Source of the DNA: Betaproteobacteria bacterium
Lineage (GTDB): Bacteria > Pseudomonadota > Gammaproteobacteria > Burkholderiales > UBA3065
DNA length: 36,886 nt
Reading direction: 5' to 3'
Assembly: GCA_009923755.1 (NCBI GenBank)
Contig: RFSW01000006.1
Location: 1 to 36,886, forward strand
Below the pieces are notes generated by a model. That model saw nothing but the letters and a program-made list of their open reading frames with translations. It searched no databases and was not told where the DNA came from. Positions 24,035 to 31,372 of this stretch are shown here, piece by piece. Each line of letters starts with the position of its first letter. The first letter of the stretch is position 1. A program made the translations under genes and the position numbers.

Positions 24035-25039
24035 TCAGGTCATCAGCGCGCGCACGTGCGTGGCGACGCCACTGGCGATCCCCTCGAAGTTGTAGCCGCC
24101 CTCGAGCACCGAGACCACGCGCCCGGCGCAGTGCTTGCGAGCGATGGCGCAGACACGTGTGGTCATCTGGCGATAGCCCTCGTCGGTGATATCGAAGCAG
24201 CCGAGCTTGTCCTGGGTGCGACTGTCAAAGCCAGCCGAGACGAGCACGAAGTCGGGGCGAAAACTATCGGCTGCTGGCAGCAGGCGCTCGTCGAAGGCGC
24301 GCAGCATCTGGGCATCGGTGGCGCCGCAAGGCAGGTCGACACTGATCTTGGTGCCGACAGCCTCACCAGCCCCGCGCCGCGCCGGGTCGCCCGTGCGCGG
24401 GTAGGCGCGCCAGTCGTGGGTGTCGAACAACAGCACCGAAGGGTCTTCGTAAAAGAAGTGTTCGGTGCCGTCGCCGTGGTGGTAGTCCCAGTCGACGATA
24501 AGGATGCGCTTGTAGCCGAGATTGCGTTGCAGATGGCGGGCAGCGATGGCGACGTTGTTGTAGAGGCAGAAGCCCACCACCTCGCCGTCGTTGCGCGCAT
24601 GGTGCCCCGGCGGCCGCGAGCAGACGAAAGCGTTGCGCACCTCTCGCGCGTGCACCGCTTCACAGGCAGCAAGCGCGGCACCGACGCCGGCACGCCCCAA
24701 ACGGTCGATGGCATCGCCATGCTTCCGGCGGATGCCAGCGATGTGATCGTCGGTGTGGATCAGCCGAAGCTCCGCCTCGGTTGGCGGACGAATGGCGATC
24801 GGACGAAGCTCGCGCGTCAGGCCCTGGGCCTCCACAGCCCTACGGATGGCAGCCACCCGCTCCGGCTGCTCAGGGTGTGTCGGCGAAAAGACCGGCGTGA
24901 GAAAAATGTCGTCCCAGACCAAGCCCGTGGCGGTCGGCGTCATCGGTTTGGCAAGTGCGGGCCCCGCAGCAGCGCCACCAAGTGTCGCGGCGGCCGCGAT
25001 CAGCGCGCCACCACGATGAAGGAAATCGCGTCGATCCAT
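24035..25039 (-). CDS. Tat-exported histone-deacetylase-fold enzyme
   Basis: This is a 334-residue protein with a twin-arginine signal peptide: MDRRDFLHRG, a hydrophobic Ala/Gly core and cleavage near ALAKP (residue 30). The rest is an HDAC/acetylpolyamine amidohydrolase domain with RPPGHHARND (the two catalytic histidines), VDWDYHHGDGTE (zinc Asp and His) and VSAGFDSRTQD, ending in VLEGGYNFEG. These zinc enzymes remove acetyl groups from polyamines or other small amides. Export is unusual, because the fold is normally cytoplasmic. ATG 25039 or 25042 can serve; 25039 gives the better spacing to GGAGG. It stands alone between two divergent or unrelated genes. Confidence 0.88.
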   Translation of the reverse strand: MDRRDFLHRGGALIAAAATLGGAAAGPALAKPMTPTATGLVWDDIFLTPVFSPTHPEQPERVAAIRRAVEAQGLTRELRPIAIRPPTEAELRLIHTDDHIAGIRRKHGDAIDRLGRAGVGAALAACEAVHAREVRNAFVCSRPPGHHARNDGEVVGFCLYNNVAIAARHLQRNLGYKRILIVDWDYHHGDGTEHFFYEDPSVLLFDTHDWRAYPRTGDPARRGAGEAVGTKISVDLPCGATDAQMLRAFDERLLPAADSFRPDFVLVSAGFDSRTQDKLGCFDITDEGYRQMTTRVCAIARKHCAGRVVSVLEGGYNFEGIASGVATHVRALMT

Positions 25040-25199
25040 CATGCCCCTCCACCGCAAGCGCCCAAACGCGGGATGTTTCGCTCAAACCGCCGGATGATTC
25101 CCGCCAACACGCCTAGATTCTCGTGGACTCAGTCTTTTGTTGGCCAAAAAGCCCGCTTACGCCTATCTTACGTGCACGCCCATCGGGGTAACAGCATGG

Positions 25200-25212
25200 A
25201 AGGAGGTGATCC
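25200..25212 (+). promoter_or_regulatory. Extended ribosome-binding site matching the whole anti-SD tail
   Basis: AAGGAGGTGATCC is complementary over 13 bases to the 3' end of 16S rRNA (GGATCACCTCCTT). The GTG start follows at 25214. This decides the start over an in-frame ATG at 25196, which would place the site inside the coding sequence. Confidence 0.8.
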
Positions 25213-25213
25213 A

Positions 25214-25456
25214 GTGAATCTCGCGAAATCGATCCTGTTGGCAGGTCTGGTGTCTTTCAGCGGCGTGGCCGCGGCGCACAATTGCCCGAACGAGATGAAG
25301 CAGATCGACGCCGCCCTCAAGGTGAGCAAGCTCGAAGCTTCCAAGCTCGATGAAGCTAAAAAGTTGCGCGCCGATGGCGAGGCCAAGCATTCGGCCGGCG
25401 ATCACGACGGCTCTATGGCATCGCTGAAGAAGGCCAAGTCGGTGCTGGGCATCTGA
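25214..25456 (+). CDS. Small secreted helical protein
   Basis: This is an 80-residue protein starting at GTG. It has a signal peptide (LAKSILLAGLVSFSGVAAAH, cleavage near residue 20), then a Lys- and Ala-rich helical mature part of about 60 residues: NEMKQIDAALKVSKLEASKL and HSAGDHDGSMASLKKAKSVL. It resembles small betaproteobacterial periplasmic proteins whose function is unknown. The exceptionally strong ribosome site and a perfect terminator directly behind suggest an abundant product from a single-gene unit. A weak promoter (TTGGCC, 18 bp, TATCTT) may lie near 25140-25169. Confidence 0.78.
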   Translation: MNLAKSILLAGLVSFSGVAAAHNCPNEMKQIDAALKVSKLEASKLDEAKKLRADGEAKHSAGDHDGSMASLKKAKSVLGI

Positions 25457-25477
25457 CCCGCCTGATTTCGTGTCCGA

Positions 25478-25502
25478 GGCCGGCGCTTGCGCCGGCCTTT
25501 TT
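25478..25502 (+). terminator. Rho-independent terminator of the small secreted protein gene
   Basis: GGCCGGCG (25478-25485) and CGCCGGCC (25490-25497) form a perfect 8-bp stem with the CTTG loop, followed by TTTTT. It lies 21 bp after the stop codon. Confidence 0.9.
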
Positions 25503-25632
25503 CATGCCACATCGTTGGTGCACCGAACGCCGTCCGCTAAATCGCTGCAAAGTCAGCACACCAGTGCAGCAACCCCGGTCGAGGCCTGCGCAGCACTCTG
25601 ACGAGGCTGGCGGGTCCAAAAGGCATAGCCAG

Positions 25633-26361
25633 CTAAAAGAGCGGCGAAGTGATCAGCCGCAAGCCGATGGTGAACCAGCGGATCGCGGAGCCGTCCTGAA
25701 AACGGTCGCCATATGTGGCGTCGAGCTGCACATGGCCCGGCACCACCCAACGGCGCAGCCCAACCTGAAAAAAAGGCCGGCCGGCCTGATGATCGAACAC
25801 CTCGCCCATCAACCAGGTCTGGCCGCTGCCGGTGATGTCGAATTCACCGCCGACACCACCGATGCCACGCAGGCGCTCACCACCACTGGGCTCGGTGGCA
25901 CCGAGATTGGTGTGGATGACGAGGCGGTCACCGAACAAAGAGCGACTGATCGGCAAATAGAAGTACCGCTGCACATTGGAGGCGTCCTCGATACCAGCGC
26001 CGATGTGACGGGCACGGCCGAGCGCGAGGCCATACCCCCAGCCATCCGTCTCGAGCGGTTTAAACAGGGTCTTCACCTGTGTCACCGTATCGGCGTGGTA
26101 GACCCCTTGCGAATCGGCGAATGCCCCGCCCAAGGTGATCTCCAGGTTGCCGCCGGGATTACAGGCCGGCAGCGCCCAATACTCAGTGCTGGAGCGATTA
26201 AAGCGGAACCAGGTCTCAACCTGACAGGCGCCGGCATCGGTCAGCCGCGCATCGTCGGTGACCATCGGCCGTGCCGAAAAAGCCGGAGCGGCCACCATCA
26301 GGCCGAGCAGACCTGCAGCACTGAGAAGCCATAGCAGCCCATGGCGAAACAAGCGGTGCAT
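25633..26361 (-). CDS. Outer-membrane-type beta-barrel protein
   Basis: This is a 242-residue protein with a signal peptide (LLWLLSAAGLLGLMVAAPAF, cleavage near residue 30). The mature start RPMVTDDARLTDAGACQVET is typical of a family of exported barrel proteins. Alternating hydrophobic/polar strands follow (for example GRPFFQVGLRRWVVPGHVQL), and it ends in a C-terminal phenylalanine, as expected for insertion by the Bam machinery. The function is unknown. The 122-bp gap upstream separates it from the DCC-family gene; the two may share transcription. Confidence 0.75.
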   Translation of the reverse strand: MHRLFRHGLLWLLSAAGLLGLMVAAPAFSARPMVTDDARLTDAGACQVETWFRFNRSSTEYWALPACNPGGNLEITLGGAFADSQGVYHADTVTQVKTLFKPLETDGWGYGLALGRARHIGAGIEDASNVQRYFYLPISRSLFGDRLVIHTNLGATEPSGGERLRGIGGVGGEFDITGSGQTWLMGEVFDHQAGRPFFQVGLRRWVVPGHVQLDATYGDRFQDGSAIRWFTIGLRLITSPLF

Positions 26362-26483
26362 CCGGAGATGGGTCCTTACTTGGCGTCCTGCGGACGACCG
26401 GGAGGCATAGCGTGCTACCGGCAGATGACGTGCAGGTTACCGGATGACGGGGGCCTGGCCGACGCCGCGACCGAAGGCCGCTC

Positions 26484-26840
26484 TCAAGCGCGTCGCCAAG
26501 CCTGTCGGAGCCACAGGAACAGCTGATAGCCCAGCCCGAGCGCGTGGTGCACGCCCGGCAGCGCCGCCAACCGGCCCGCCGCCTGCAAGCCGGCAAAGCG
26601 TTGCCAAAGCAAGGCAAAAGCGCGTGCACCGTGCACCAAACGACCATCTCCACAGCGGACATGGAACACCCGCAGAGCGTCGACGCGACAAAGATCGCTC
26701 GCCGGGTCGCACACTGACGCGCTGACGTCCACCCACTCGATCGGACTGAGCGCTTTACGACTCTGATACCAGTGGATTTCGCGGCGACAGACCGGACAGC
26801 CTCCATCGAAGTAGACATGTGTGACGACGTGAGCACTCAC
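26484..26840 (-). CDS. DCC-family (DUF393) thiol-disulfide-type protein
   Basis: This is a 118-residue protein opening with VYFDGGCPVCRREIHWY, the signature of the DUF393/DCC family (conserved DxxCxxC at the first strand). VHGARAFALLWQRF and a hydrophobic C-terminal part follow. The family is thought to be thioredoxin-like, though its role is not established. The GTG start overlaps the HNH gene stop (GTGA), so the two are translationally coupled. Confidence 0.83.
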   Translation of the reverse strand: MSAHVVTHVYFDGGCPVCRREIHWYQSRKALSPIEWVDVSASVCDPASDLCRVDALRVFHVRCGDGRLVHGARAFALLWQRFAGLQAAGRLAALPGVHHALGLGYQLFLWLRQAWRRA

Positions 26841-27175
26841 TGCCTTCTCCGCGGCCGTCTGACCGTCTCATAAAAATCATTCGGCTTGCTGCTGACCCAA
26901 TCGACGAAGGCACGCACCTCGGGATGCGCCAGCAAGGCTGGGGCGGTGGCGTAATGCCGCGCCAATTCGGTCTCGCTGAACAGCGCGTGGACTTGCCGAT
27001 GACAGATCCGATGCATCGGCGCTGTCTCGCGACCGCCCTTGAGCTTGGGCACCAGATGATGCCAGTCGAGTTGACCGGGCGGCACCGGACGACTGCACAG
27101 AAGGCAGCGCACCGGCTCGGGCGCCGTCAGTGGTGGCGGGTCGACCCGACGGATGCGGCGCATCAGTGCCGCCAT
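26837..27175 (-). CDS. Small HNH-endonuclease-fold protein
   Basis: This is a 112-residue protein with one CxxC (RCLLCSRPVP) and the HNH core: LDWHHLVPKLKGGRET supplies the first histidines, and MHRICHRQVHALFSETELAR supplies the second half. It lacks any DNA-binding addition. Small HNH proteins of this type are widespread and mostly uncharacterised; they are not always active nucleases. It overlaps the downstream DCC gene by four bases and diverges from phoX with 115 bp between starts. An internal ATG at 27163 is an alternative start. Confidence 0.82.
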   Translation of the reverse strand: MAALMRRIRRVDPPPLTAPEPVRCLLCSRPVPPGQLDWHHLVPKLKGGRETAPMHRICHRQVHALFSETELARHYATAPALLAHPEVRAFVDWVSSKPNDFYETVRRPRRRQ

Positions 27176-27238
27176 GGCGCAATGGATGCGCTCATCCGGC
27201 GAACATCTACGCCGTGCGGAAACCCACGCGTCAACCCT

Positions 27239-27256
27239 CTGTCACACCGCTGCACC
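27239..27256 (+). promoter_or_regulatory. Weak PHO-box candidate upstream of phoX
   Basis: CTGTCAC-ACCG-CTGCACC has the PhoB spacing (7-4-7). The first half matches the consensus well, the second poorly. It lies 35 bp before the phoX ATG, where control by PhoB would be expected. Confidence 0.3.
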
Positions 27257-27290
27257 ACGCTCCCACCCTTTCTTCACCCAGCGCCAAACC

Positions 27291-29174
27291 ATGAAACGCA
27301 TCCGACTTCCCTCCAGCAACCCCGTCGTCACCAATGATGTCGTGCCGCCACTGCCCCTGTCGCGACGGCAGTTGCTCGCCGGCGCCGGGGCGATCGCCCT
27401 GCTCCGGTCGATGCCGGCATGGGCCGGTGATGCCCCTGACGCGCTGTTCTCTTTCAAGGCAGTTCCCCTCTCGGAGCAGGCAGATACGGTGGTGGTTCCG
27501 TCCGGGTACCGCTGGCGCGTGATGGCCGCATGGGGCGACCGTCTCGATGGCTCGGGCGCGGGCATGCCAGGCGATGCCAGCCACAGCGCAACCCAGCAGG
27601 CAGCCCTGTTCGGCATGCACCACGACGGCTGCGCCCTGTTCACCGAACCCGGCACGCCGGATCGCGGCCTTTGGGTCACCAACCACGAGTACCTGGATGA
27701 CGGCCTGCTGCATCGCGACGGCGCCGCCAGTTGGTCGGCAGAAAAAGTGGCCAAGGCGCAAGCGGCGGTCGGCGTGTCGGTATGTCACGTCAAGACGCGT
27801 GCCGAAGGCGGCTGGCAGGTGGCCCCGGGTCCGTTGGCGCGGCGCATCACCGCCACCACGCCCTGCTCGGTCAGCGGCCCGGGGGCTGGCCATGCCCTGC
27901 TGAAGACGGCGGCAGACCCAGCCGGACAGCGCGTCCTCGGCACCTTTGCCAACTGCGCGATGGGCGTGACGCCGTGGGGGACCTATCTCACCTGCGAAGA
28001 GAATTTCGACCGCTACTTTTTCAAGGGAGAGAAGCCGAACCGCGAAGAAGCCCGTATCGGTCTCGATGACAAAGCGCTGTTCCGCTGGCATGACCACGAC
28101 CCGCGATTCGACGCCGGCCAGCACCCCAACGAGTTCAACCGCTTTGGCTGGGTGGTCGAAATCGATCCGCACCAGGCTGATGTGGCGCCGGTGAAACGTA
28201 CCGCCCTTGGCCGCTTCAAACACGAAGGCGCCACCGTCACCTTGGCGCGCGACGGCCGGGTGGTGGTGTATTCCGGTGACGATCAGCGCGGTGAGTACGT
28301 CTATAAGTTCGTCAGCCGAGATCGCTACGACCCGCGGCTCAAGGTGGCCCGAAGCCACTGGGGGCGGCTGCTCGACGAGGGCACGCTCTTCGTGGCACGT
28401 CTGGCCGACGATGGCAGTGGCGAGTGGCTGCCGCTTGTCTGGGGGGAGAACCGGCTGACGCCGGAAAATGGCTTTGCCGACCAAGCCACGGTGCTGATCC
28501 ATGCCCGCTCAGCCGCCGACACGGCCGGCGCAACGCCGATGGACCGCCCCGAATGGATCGCCGTGCACCCCGTCAACGGCGAGGTCTATGTCGCGCTGAC
28601 CAACAACAGTGAGCGCGGCAAGAAGATGGCCATCAACGCGGCCAATCGACGGCCTGAAAATGCCATGGGCCACCTTCTGCGGATCCGAGAGAACGCGGGC
28701 GATGCCGGTGCCACCCGGTTCGGTTGGGATGTCTTCGCAGAGGCTGGCGATCCGATGGCAGAGCGTGCCGAACACCGGGGCGACCTTAAGGGCGACTGGT
28801 TCGGCTCACCCGATGGCCTCTGGTTCGACCCGCGTGGCATCTTGTGGACGCAAACCGATGTCGCCTCCGACAAGCTCGGCAAAGGCCCCTACGCGCGCAT
28901 GACCAACAACATGATGTTCGCCTGTGACCCACGGAACGGCGTGTTTCGGCGCTTTTTGATCGGACCGAAAGGCTGCGAGATCACTGGTATCGCGATCAGC
29001 CCCGACCTGCGGACGCTCTTCATCAACATCCAACACCCCGGCGAAAGCCCGACCGAGCGCCTCGACCCGGCCAAACCCATGGCCGTCTCCTCTTGGCCGG
29101 ACCCGGCTTTCGGCCGGCCCCGCTCAGCGAGCATCTGCATCTGGCGCGAAGACGGGGCGGAGGTGGGGGTCTGA
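27291..29174 (+). CDS. phoX: PhoX-family alkaline phosphatase, Tat-exported
   Basis: This is a 627-residue protein. The twin-arginine signal lies at residues 24-50 (LSRRQLLAGAGAIALL, cleavage after MPAWA). The PhoX (DUF839) domain then shows NCAMGVTPWGTYLTCEENF, DPRFDAGQHPNEFNRFGWVV, the metal-site segment EWIAVHPVNGEVYVALTNNS and GSPDGLWFDPRGILWTQTD. PhoX enzymes are calcium/iron phosphatases that release phosphate from organic esters in the periplasm or outside the cell. The ATG at 27291 is chosen because the family starts here; the frame is open upstream into the HNH gene. It diverges from the HNH-DCC pair. Confidence 0.9.
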   Translation: MKRIRLPSSNPVVTNDVVPPLPLSRRQLLAGAGAIALLRSMPAWAGDAPDALFSFKAVPLSEQADTVVVPSGYRWRVMAAWGDRLDGSGAGMPGDASHSATQQAALFGMHHDGCALFTEPGTPDRGLWVTNHEYLDDGLLHRDGAASWSAEKVAKAQAAVGVSVCHVKTRAEGGWQVAPGPLARRITATTPCSVSGPGAGHALLKTAADPAGQRVLGTFANCAMGVTPWGTYLTCEENFDRYFFKGEKPNREEARIGLDDKALFRWHDHDPRFDAGQHPNEFNRFGWVVEIDPHQADVAPVKRTALGRFKHEGATVTLARDGRVVVYSGDDQRGEYVYKFVSRDRYDPRLKVARSHWGRLLDEGTLFVARLADDGSGEWLPLVWGENRLTPENGFADQATVLIHARSAADTAGATPMDRPEWIAVHPVNGEVYVALTNNSERGKKMAINAANRRPENAMGHLLRIRENAGDAGATRFGWDVFAEAGDPMAERAEHRGDLKGDWFGSPDGLWFDPRGILWTQTDVASDKLGKGPYARMTNNMMFACDPRNGVFRRFLIGPKGCEITGIAISPDLRTLFINIQHPGESPTERLDPAKPMAVSSWPDPAFGRPRSASICIWREDGAEVGV

Positions 29175-29287
29175 GGCGAACCCCGGGTGATTGCGCCCCG
29201 GTATCAGGGCAGAGCTGGCAGCAGACCCGATGACTGCACTGCGGCGCGCGCCCGACTCCAGCTGCCGGCACTGTTAAAGTCGGCGGC

Positions 29288-30217
29288 GTGACTACCGCGC
29301 CCTGTCCCACAAGCGATCCCCTGCGACCGACCCTCGACGAGGCGATCGCCATCGTCCGCGGCGGCGGCGTGGTCGCCATGCCGACCGAGACCGTCTACGG
29401 GCTCGCCGCCGATGCGCGCAATGCCGCTGCAGTGGCGCGGGTGTTCGCGCTCAAGCAGCGGCCGCTCGACCATCCCTTGATCGTCCACCTGGCGAGCGCC
29501 GAAACCCTGGCGGCGTGGGCAGCCACTGTGCCCGAAACCGCGCGGCGCTTCGCCGCAGCCGCCTGGCCGGGTCCTCTAACCTTGGTTCTGGCGGCGCGCG
29601 AAGACGTGCCGCGGCAGATCACCGGCGGGCAGGACACGGTGGCGCTGCGCGTGCCTGACCACCCACTGGCACAGGCGCTCATCAGAGGTACAGGTGGCGC
29701 GCTGGTGGCACCGTCGGCCAACCGCTTCGGCCAGTTGAGCCCGAGTTGCGCCGAACACGTGTTGCAAGGCTTTGGCGACACGCCGCCGCCGGTGCTCGAT
29801 GGCGGCCCCTGCCGCGTCGGCATCGAGTCGACCGTGGCGTTCGTCGATGCGACCGGCTGGCAGATCCTGCGGCCGGGCCACTGGACCGCCAAGGCGCTGG
29901 CGCACATCGCCGGCACGCCCCCACGGCCACCGAACTCAGCGGCACCGCGCGCACCCGGCCAACTCGCCTCGCACTACGCGCCACGCACGCCCCTGATCTT
30001 GTGCGCCGACCGCGCTGCACTGCTCGCCGGGCAGACACCCGACGACGCGATACTGGAACTGCCGGCGGACGCGCAAGCTGCCGCCGCCGCGCTCTACGAG
30101 GCCCTGCACCGGCTCGATGCGAGTGGCGCCCGCCGCATCCTGGCTCAGCTGCCGCCCGACACGGCCGAATGGGCCGCCGTGCGTGACCGGCTCACGCGCG
30201 CGGCAACGTCGCCCTAG
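29288..30217 (+). CDS. Threonylcarbamoyl-AMP synthase, Sua5 type
   Basis: This is a 309-residue protein. The N-terminal YrdC/TsaC domain (about residues 15-195) has VVAMPTETVYGLAADARN, VFALKQRPLDHPLIVH and VAPSANRFGQLSP. A C-terminal Sua5 domain follows (about 210-309), starting at RAPGQLASHYAPRTPL. It makes threonylcarbamoyl-AMP from threonine, bicarbonate and ATP for the t6A37 modification of tRNAs that read ANN codons. The start is GTG at 29288. It follows phoX by 113 bp; the gap has a weak 5-bp hairpin and no clear terminator. Confidence 0.9.
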   Translation: MTTAPCPTSDPLRPTLDEAIAIVRGGGVVAMPTETVYGLAADARNAAAVARVFALKQRPLDHPLIVHLASAETLAAWAATVPETARRFAAAAWPGPLTLVLAAREDVPRQITGGQDTVALRVPDHPLAQALIRGTGGALVAPSANRFGQLSPSCAEHVLQGFGDTPPPVLDGGPCRVGIESTVAFVDATGWQILRPGHWTAKALAHIAGTPPRPPNSAAPRAPGQLASHYAPRTPLILCADRAALLAGQTPDDAILELPADAQAAAAALYEALHRLDASGARRILAQLPPDTAEWAAVRDRLTRAATSP

Positions 30218-30342
30218 GGCGGACACCCTCTCCCCCATGGCGGCGCCGGTTCTGCTTCGCCATGGCGCCGTCATCGCAAACGCGGAAACTGCTGCCCGAC
30301 TCTGTAGTCCGAGACATAGCAACCTTACGCAGGAGCCGACAC

Positions 30343-30888
30343 ATGTTCCAGAACCTCCGCCGCCTCGCTGCCGTCGCAGCCCTCGGCACCCTCGCTCTCC
30401 TTGCAGGCTGTAGCAGCGTCTCACCGGCCAAGTATTCGCAGCAGGGTCCCAAGTTCTCATTCCGCGACTACTTTGACGGCACGGTAGACGCCTGGGGCAT
30501 GTTCCAGAGCCGCGACGGCGAGGTCATCAAGCGCTTCAAGGTCACGCTCAAGGGCACCTGGGAGGGCCAGAACGGCACACTCGACGAGAATTTCGTCTAT
30601 GCCGACGGCACCACCGAGCACCGCATCTGGAAGATCCGACAAACCGGGCCCGACAGCTATACCGCTACCGCCGGCGACATCGTTGGCGAGGCCCAAGGTG
30701 AGGAAGCGGGCCCGGCCATCCGCTACCGCTACACCATGGCCATCCCGGTGAGCGGCAGCACTTATCAATTCCAGTTTGATGACTGGATGTACCAGATCGA
30801 CGACGACGTGGTTCTCAACCGCGCTACCATGAGCAAGTTCGGCGTGCAGCTGGGCGAGGTGACGCTGAGCTTCCGCAAACGTCGCTGA
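30343..30888 (+). CDS. DUF3833-family lipoprotein
   Basis: This is a 181-residue protein with a lipoprotein signal (LAAVAALGTLALLAGCSS; lipobox LAGC, lipidated Cys at residue 22). The mature part is beta-rich and has the DUF3833 blocks FRDYFDGTVDAWGMFQSRDG, VTLKGTWEGQNGTLDENFVY and FQFDDWMYQIDDDVVLNRAT. Members resemble lipocalin-like outer-membrane lipoproteins, role unknown. AGGAG lies seven bases before the ATG. It converges on the DUF1854 gene, with only seven bases between stop codons. Confidence 0.88.
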   Translation: MFQNLRRLAAVAALGTLALLAGCSSVSPAKYSQQGPKFSFRDYFDGTVDAWGMFQSRDGEVIKRFKVTLKGTWEGQNGTLDENFVYADGTTEHRIWKIRQTGPDSYTATAGDIVGEAQGEEAGPAIRYRYTMAIPVSGSTYQFQFDDWMYQIDDDVVLNRATMSKFGVQLGEVTLSFRKRR

Positions 30889-30895
30889 GAGAGGA

Positions 30896-31372
30896 CTACA
30901 GGAAGCGCTCGAGGAACTTCCGGCTGGCGCGATCGAGCGCCGGGATGTCGCGGATCAGGTACTGAACGCCGGCAGCGTCGGCCACCAGCAGACTGCTGCC
31001 ACCGACCCGCTGCAGCGCCTCCTCGCCCGGCAGCAGCAACTCGGTGTTGCCGCGGTCGGTGCGCACTGTCCAGCGGCTCGGCGTGGAGATGCTGCTGATT
31101 GCAAGAATGGCCTCGATCACCGGCGTGAACTCGCGGCTGGCCAGCGCCGCCTCGATCCGCTCGCGGCGAGCCTCATCAAGCGCCGCAAGATCGTCAATCC
31201 AGAGCAGTTCGTGACCGTCGGCATCGAGCACGGAGACCGCGTCGTCAGGCGCGCTGATCGGGAAGGCACGGGCCACCGTCACGCGAGCGTGCACCATGCC
31301 ATCCGCCTCGAGACACCAATGCCCGGCCGCATCGCGCATCAAGGCCCAGTGGAAAGGGATGGGTACGTTCAT
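30896..31372 (-). CDS. DUF1854 protein associated with cyanophycin metabolism
   Basis: This is a 158-residue protein without signal or membrane segments. It has the DUF1854 pattern: ARAFPISAPDDAVSVLDADG, a conserved HELLWIDDL block, then TPSRWTVRTDRGNTELLLPG and QYLIRDIPALDRASRKFLER. In betaproteobacteria this family recurs next to a specific ABC transporter and cyanophycin synthetases, which is exactly the arrangement here. Its biochemical role is unknown. Its start overlaps the transporter stop (ATGA, 31369-31372), so the two are translated together. Confidence 0.85.
   Translation of the reverse strand: MNVPIPFHWALMRDAAGHWCLEADGMVHARVTVARAFPISAPDDAVSVLDADGHELLWIDDLAALDEARRERIEAALASREFTPVIEAILAISSISTPSRWTVRTDRGNTELLLPGEEALQRVGGSSLLVADAAGVQYLIRDIPALDRASRKFLERFL

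Noticed and set aside
27231-28502. 423-residue open frame antisense to phoX
   Set aside because: It lies wholly within phoX on the other strand, has no recognisable domain, and such long shadow frames are expected at this GC content.
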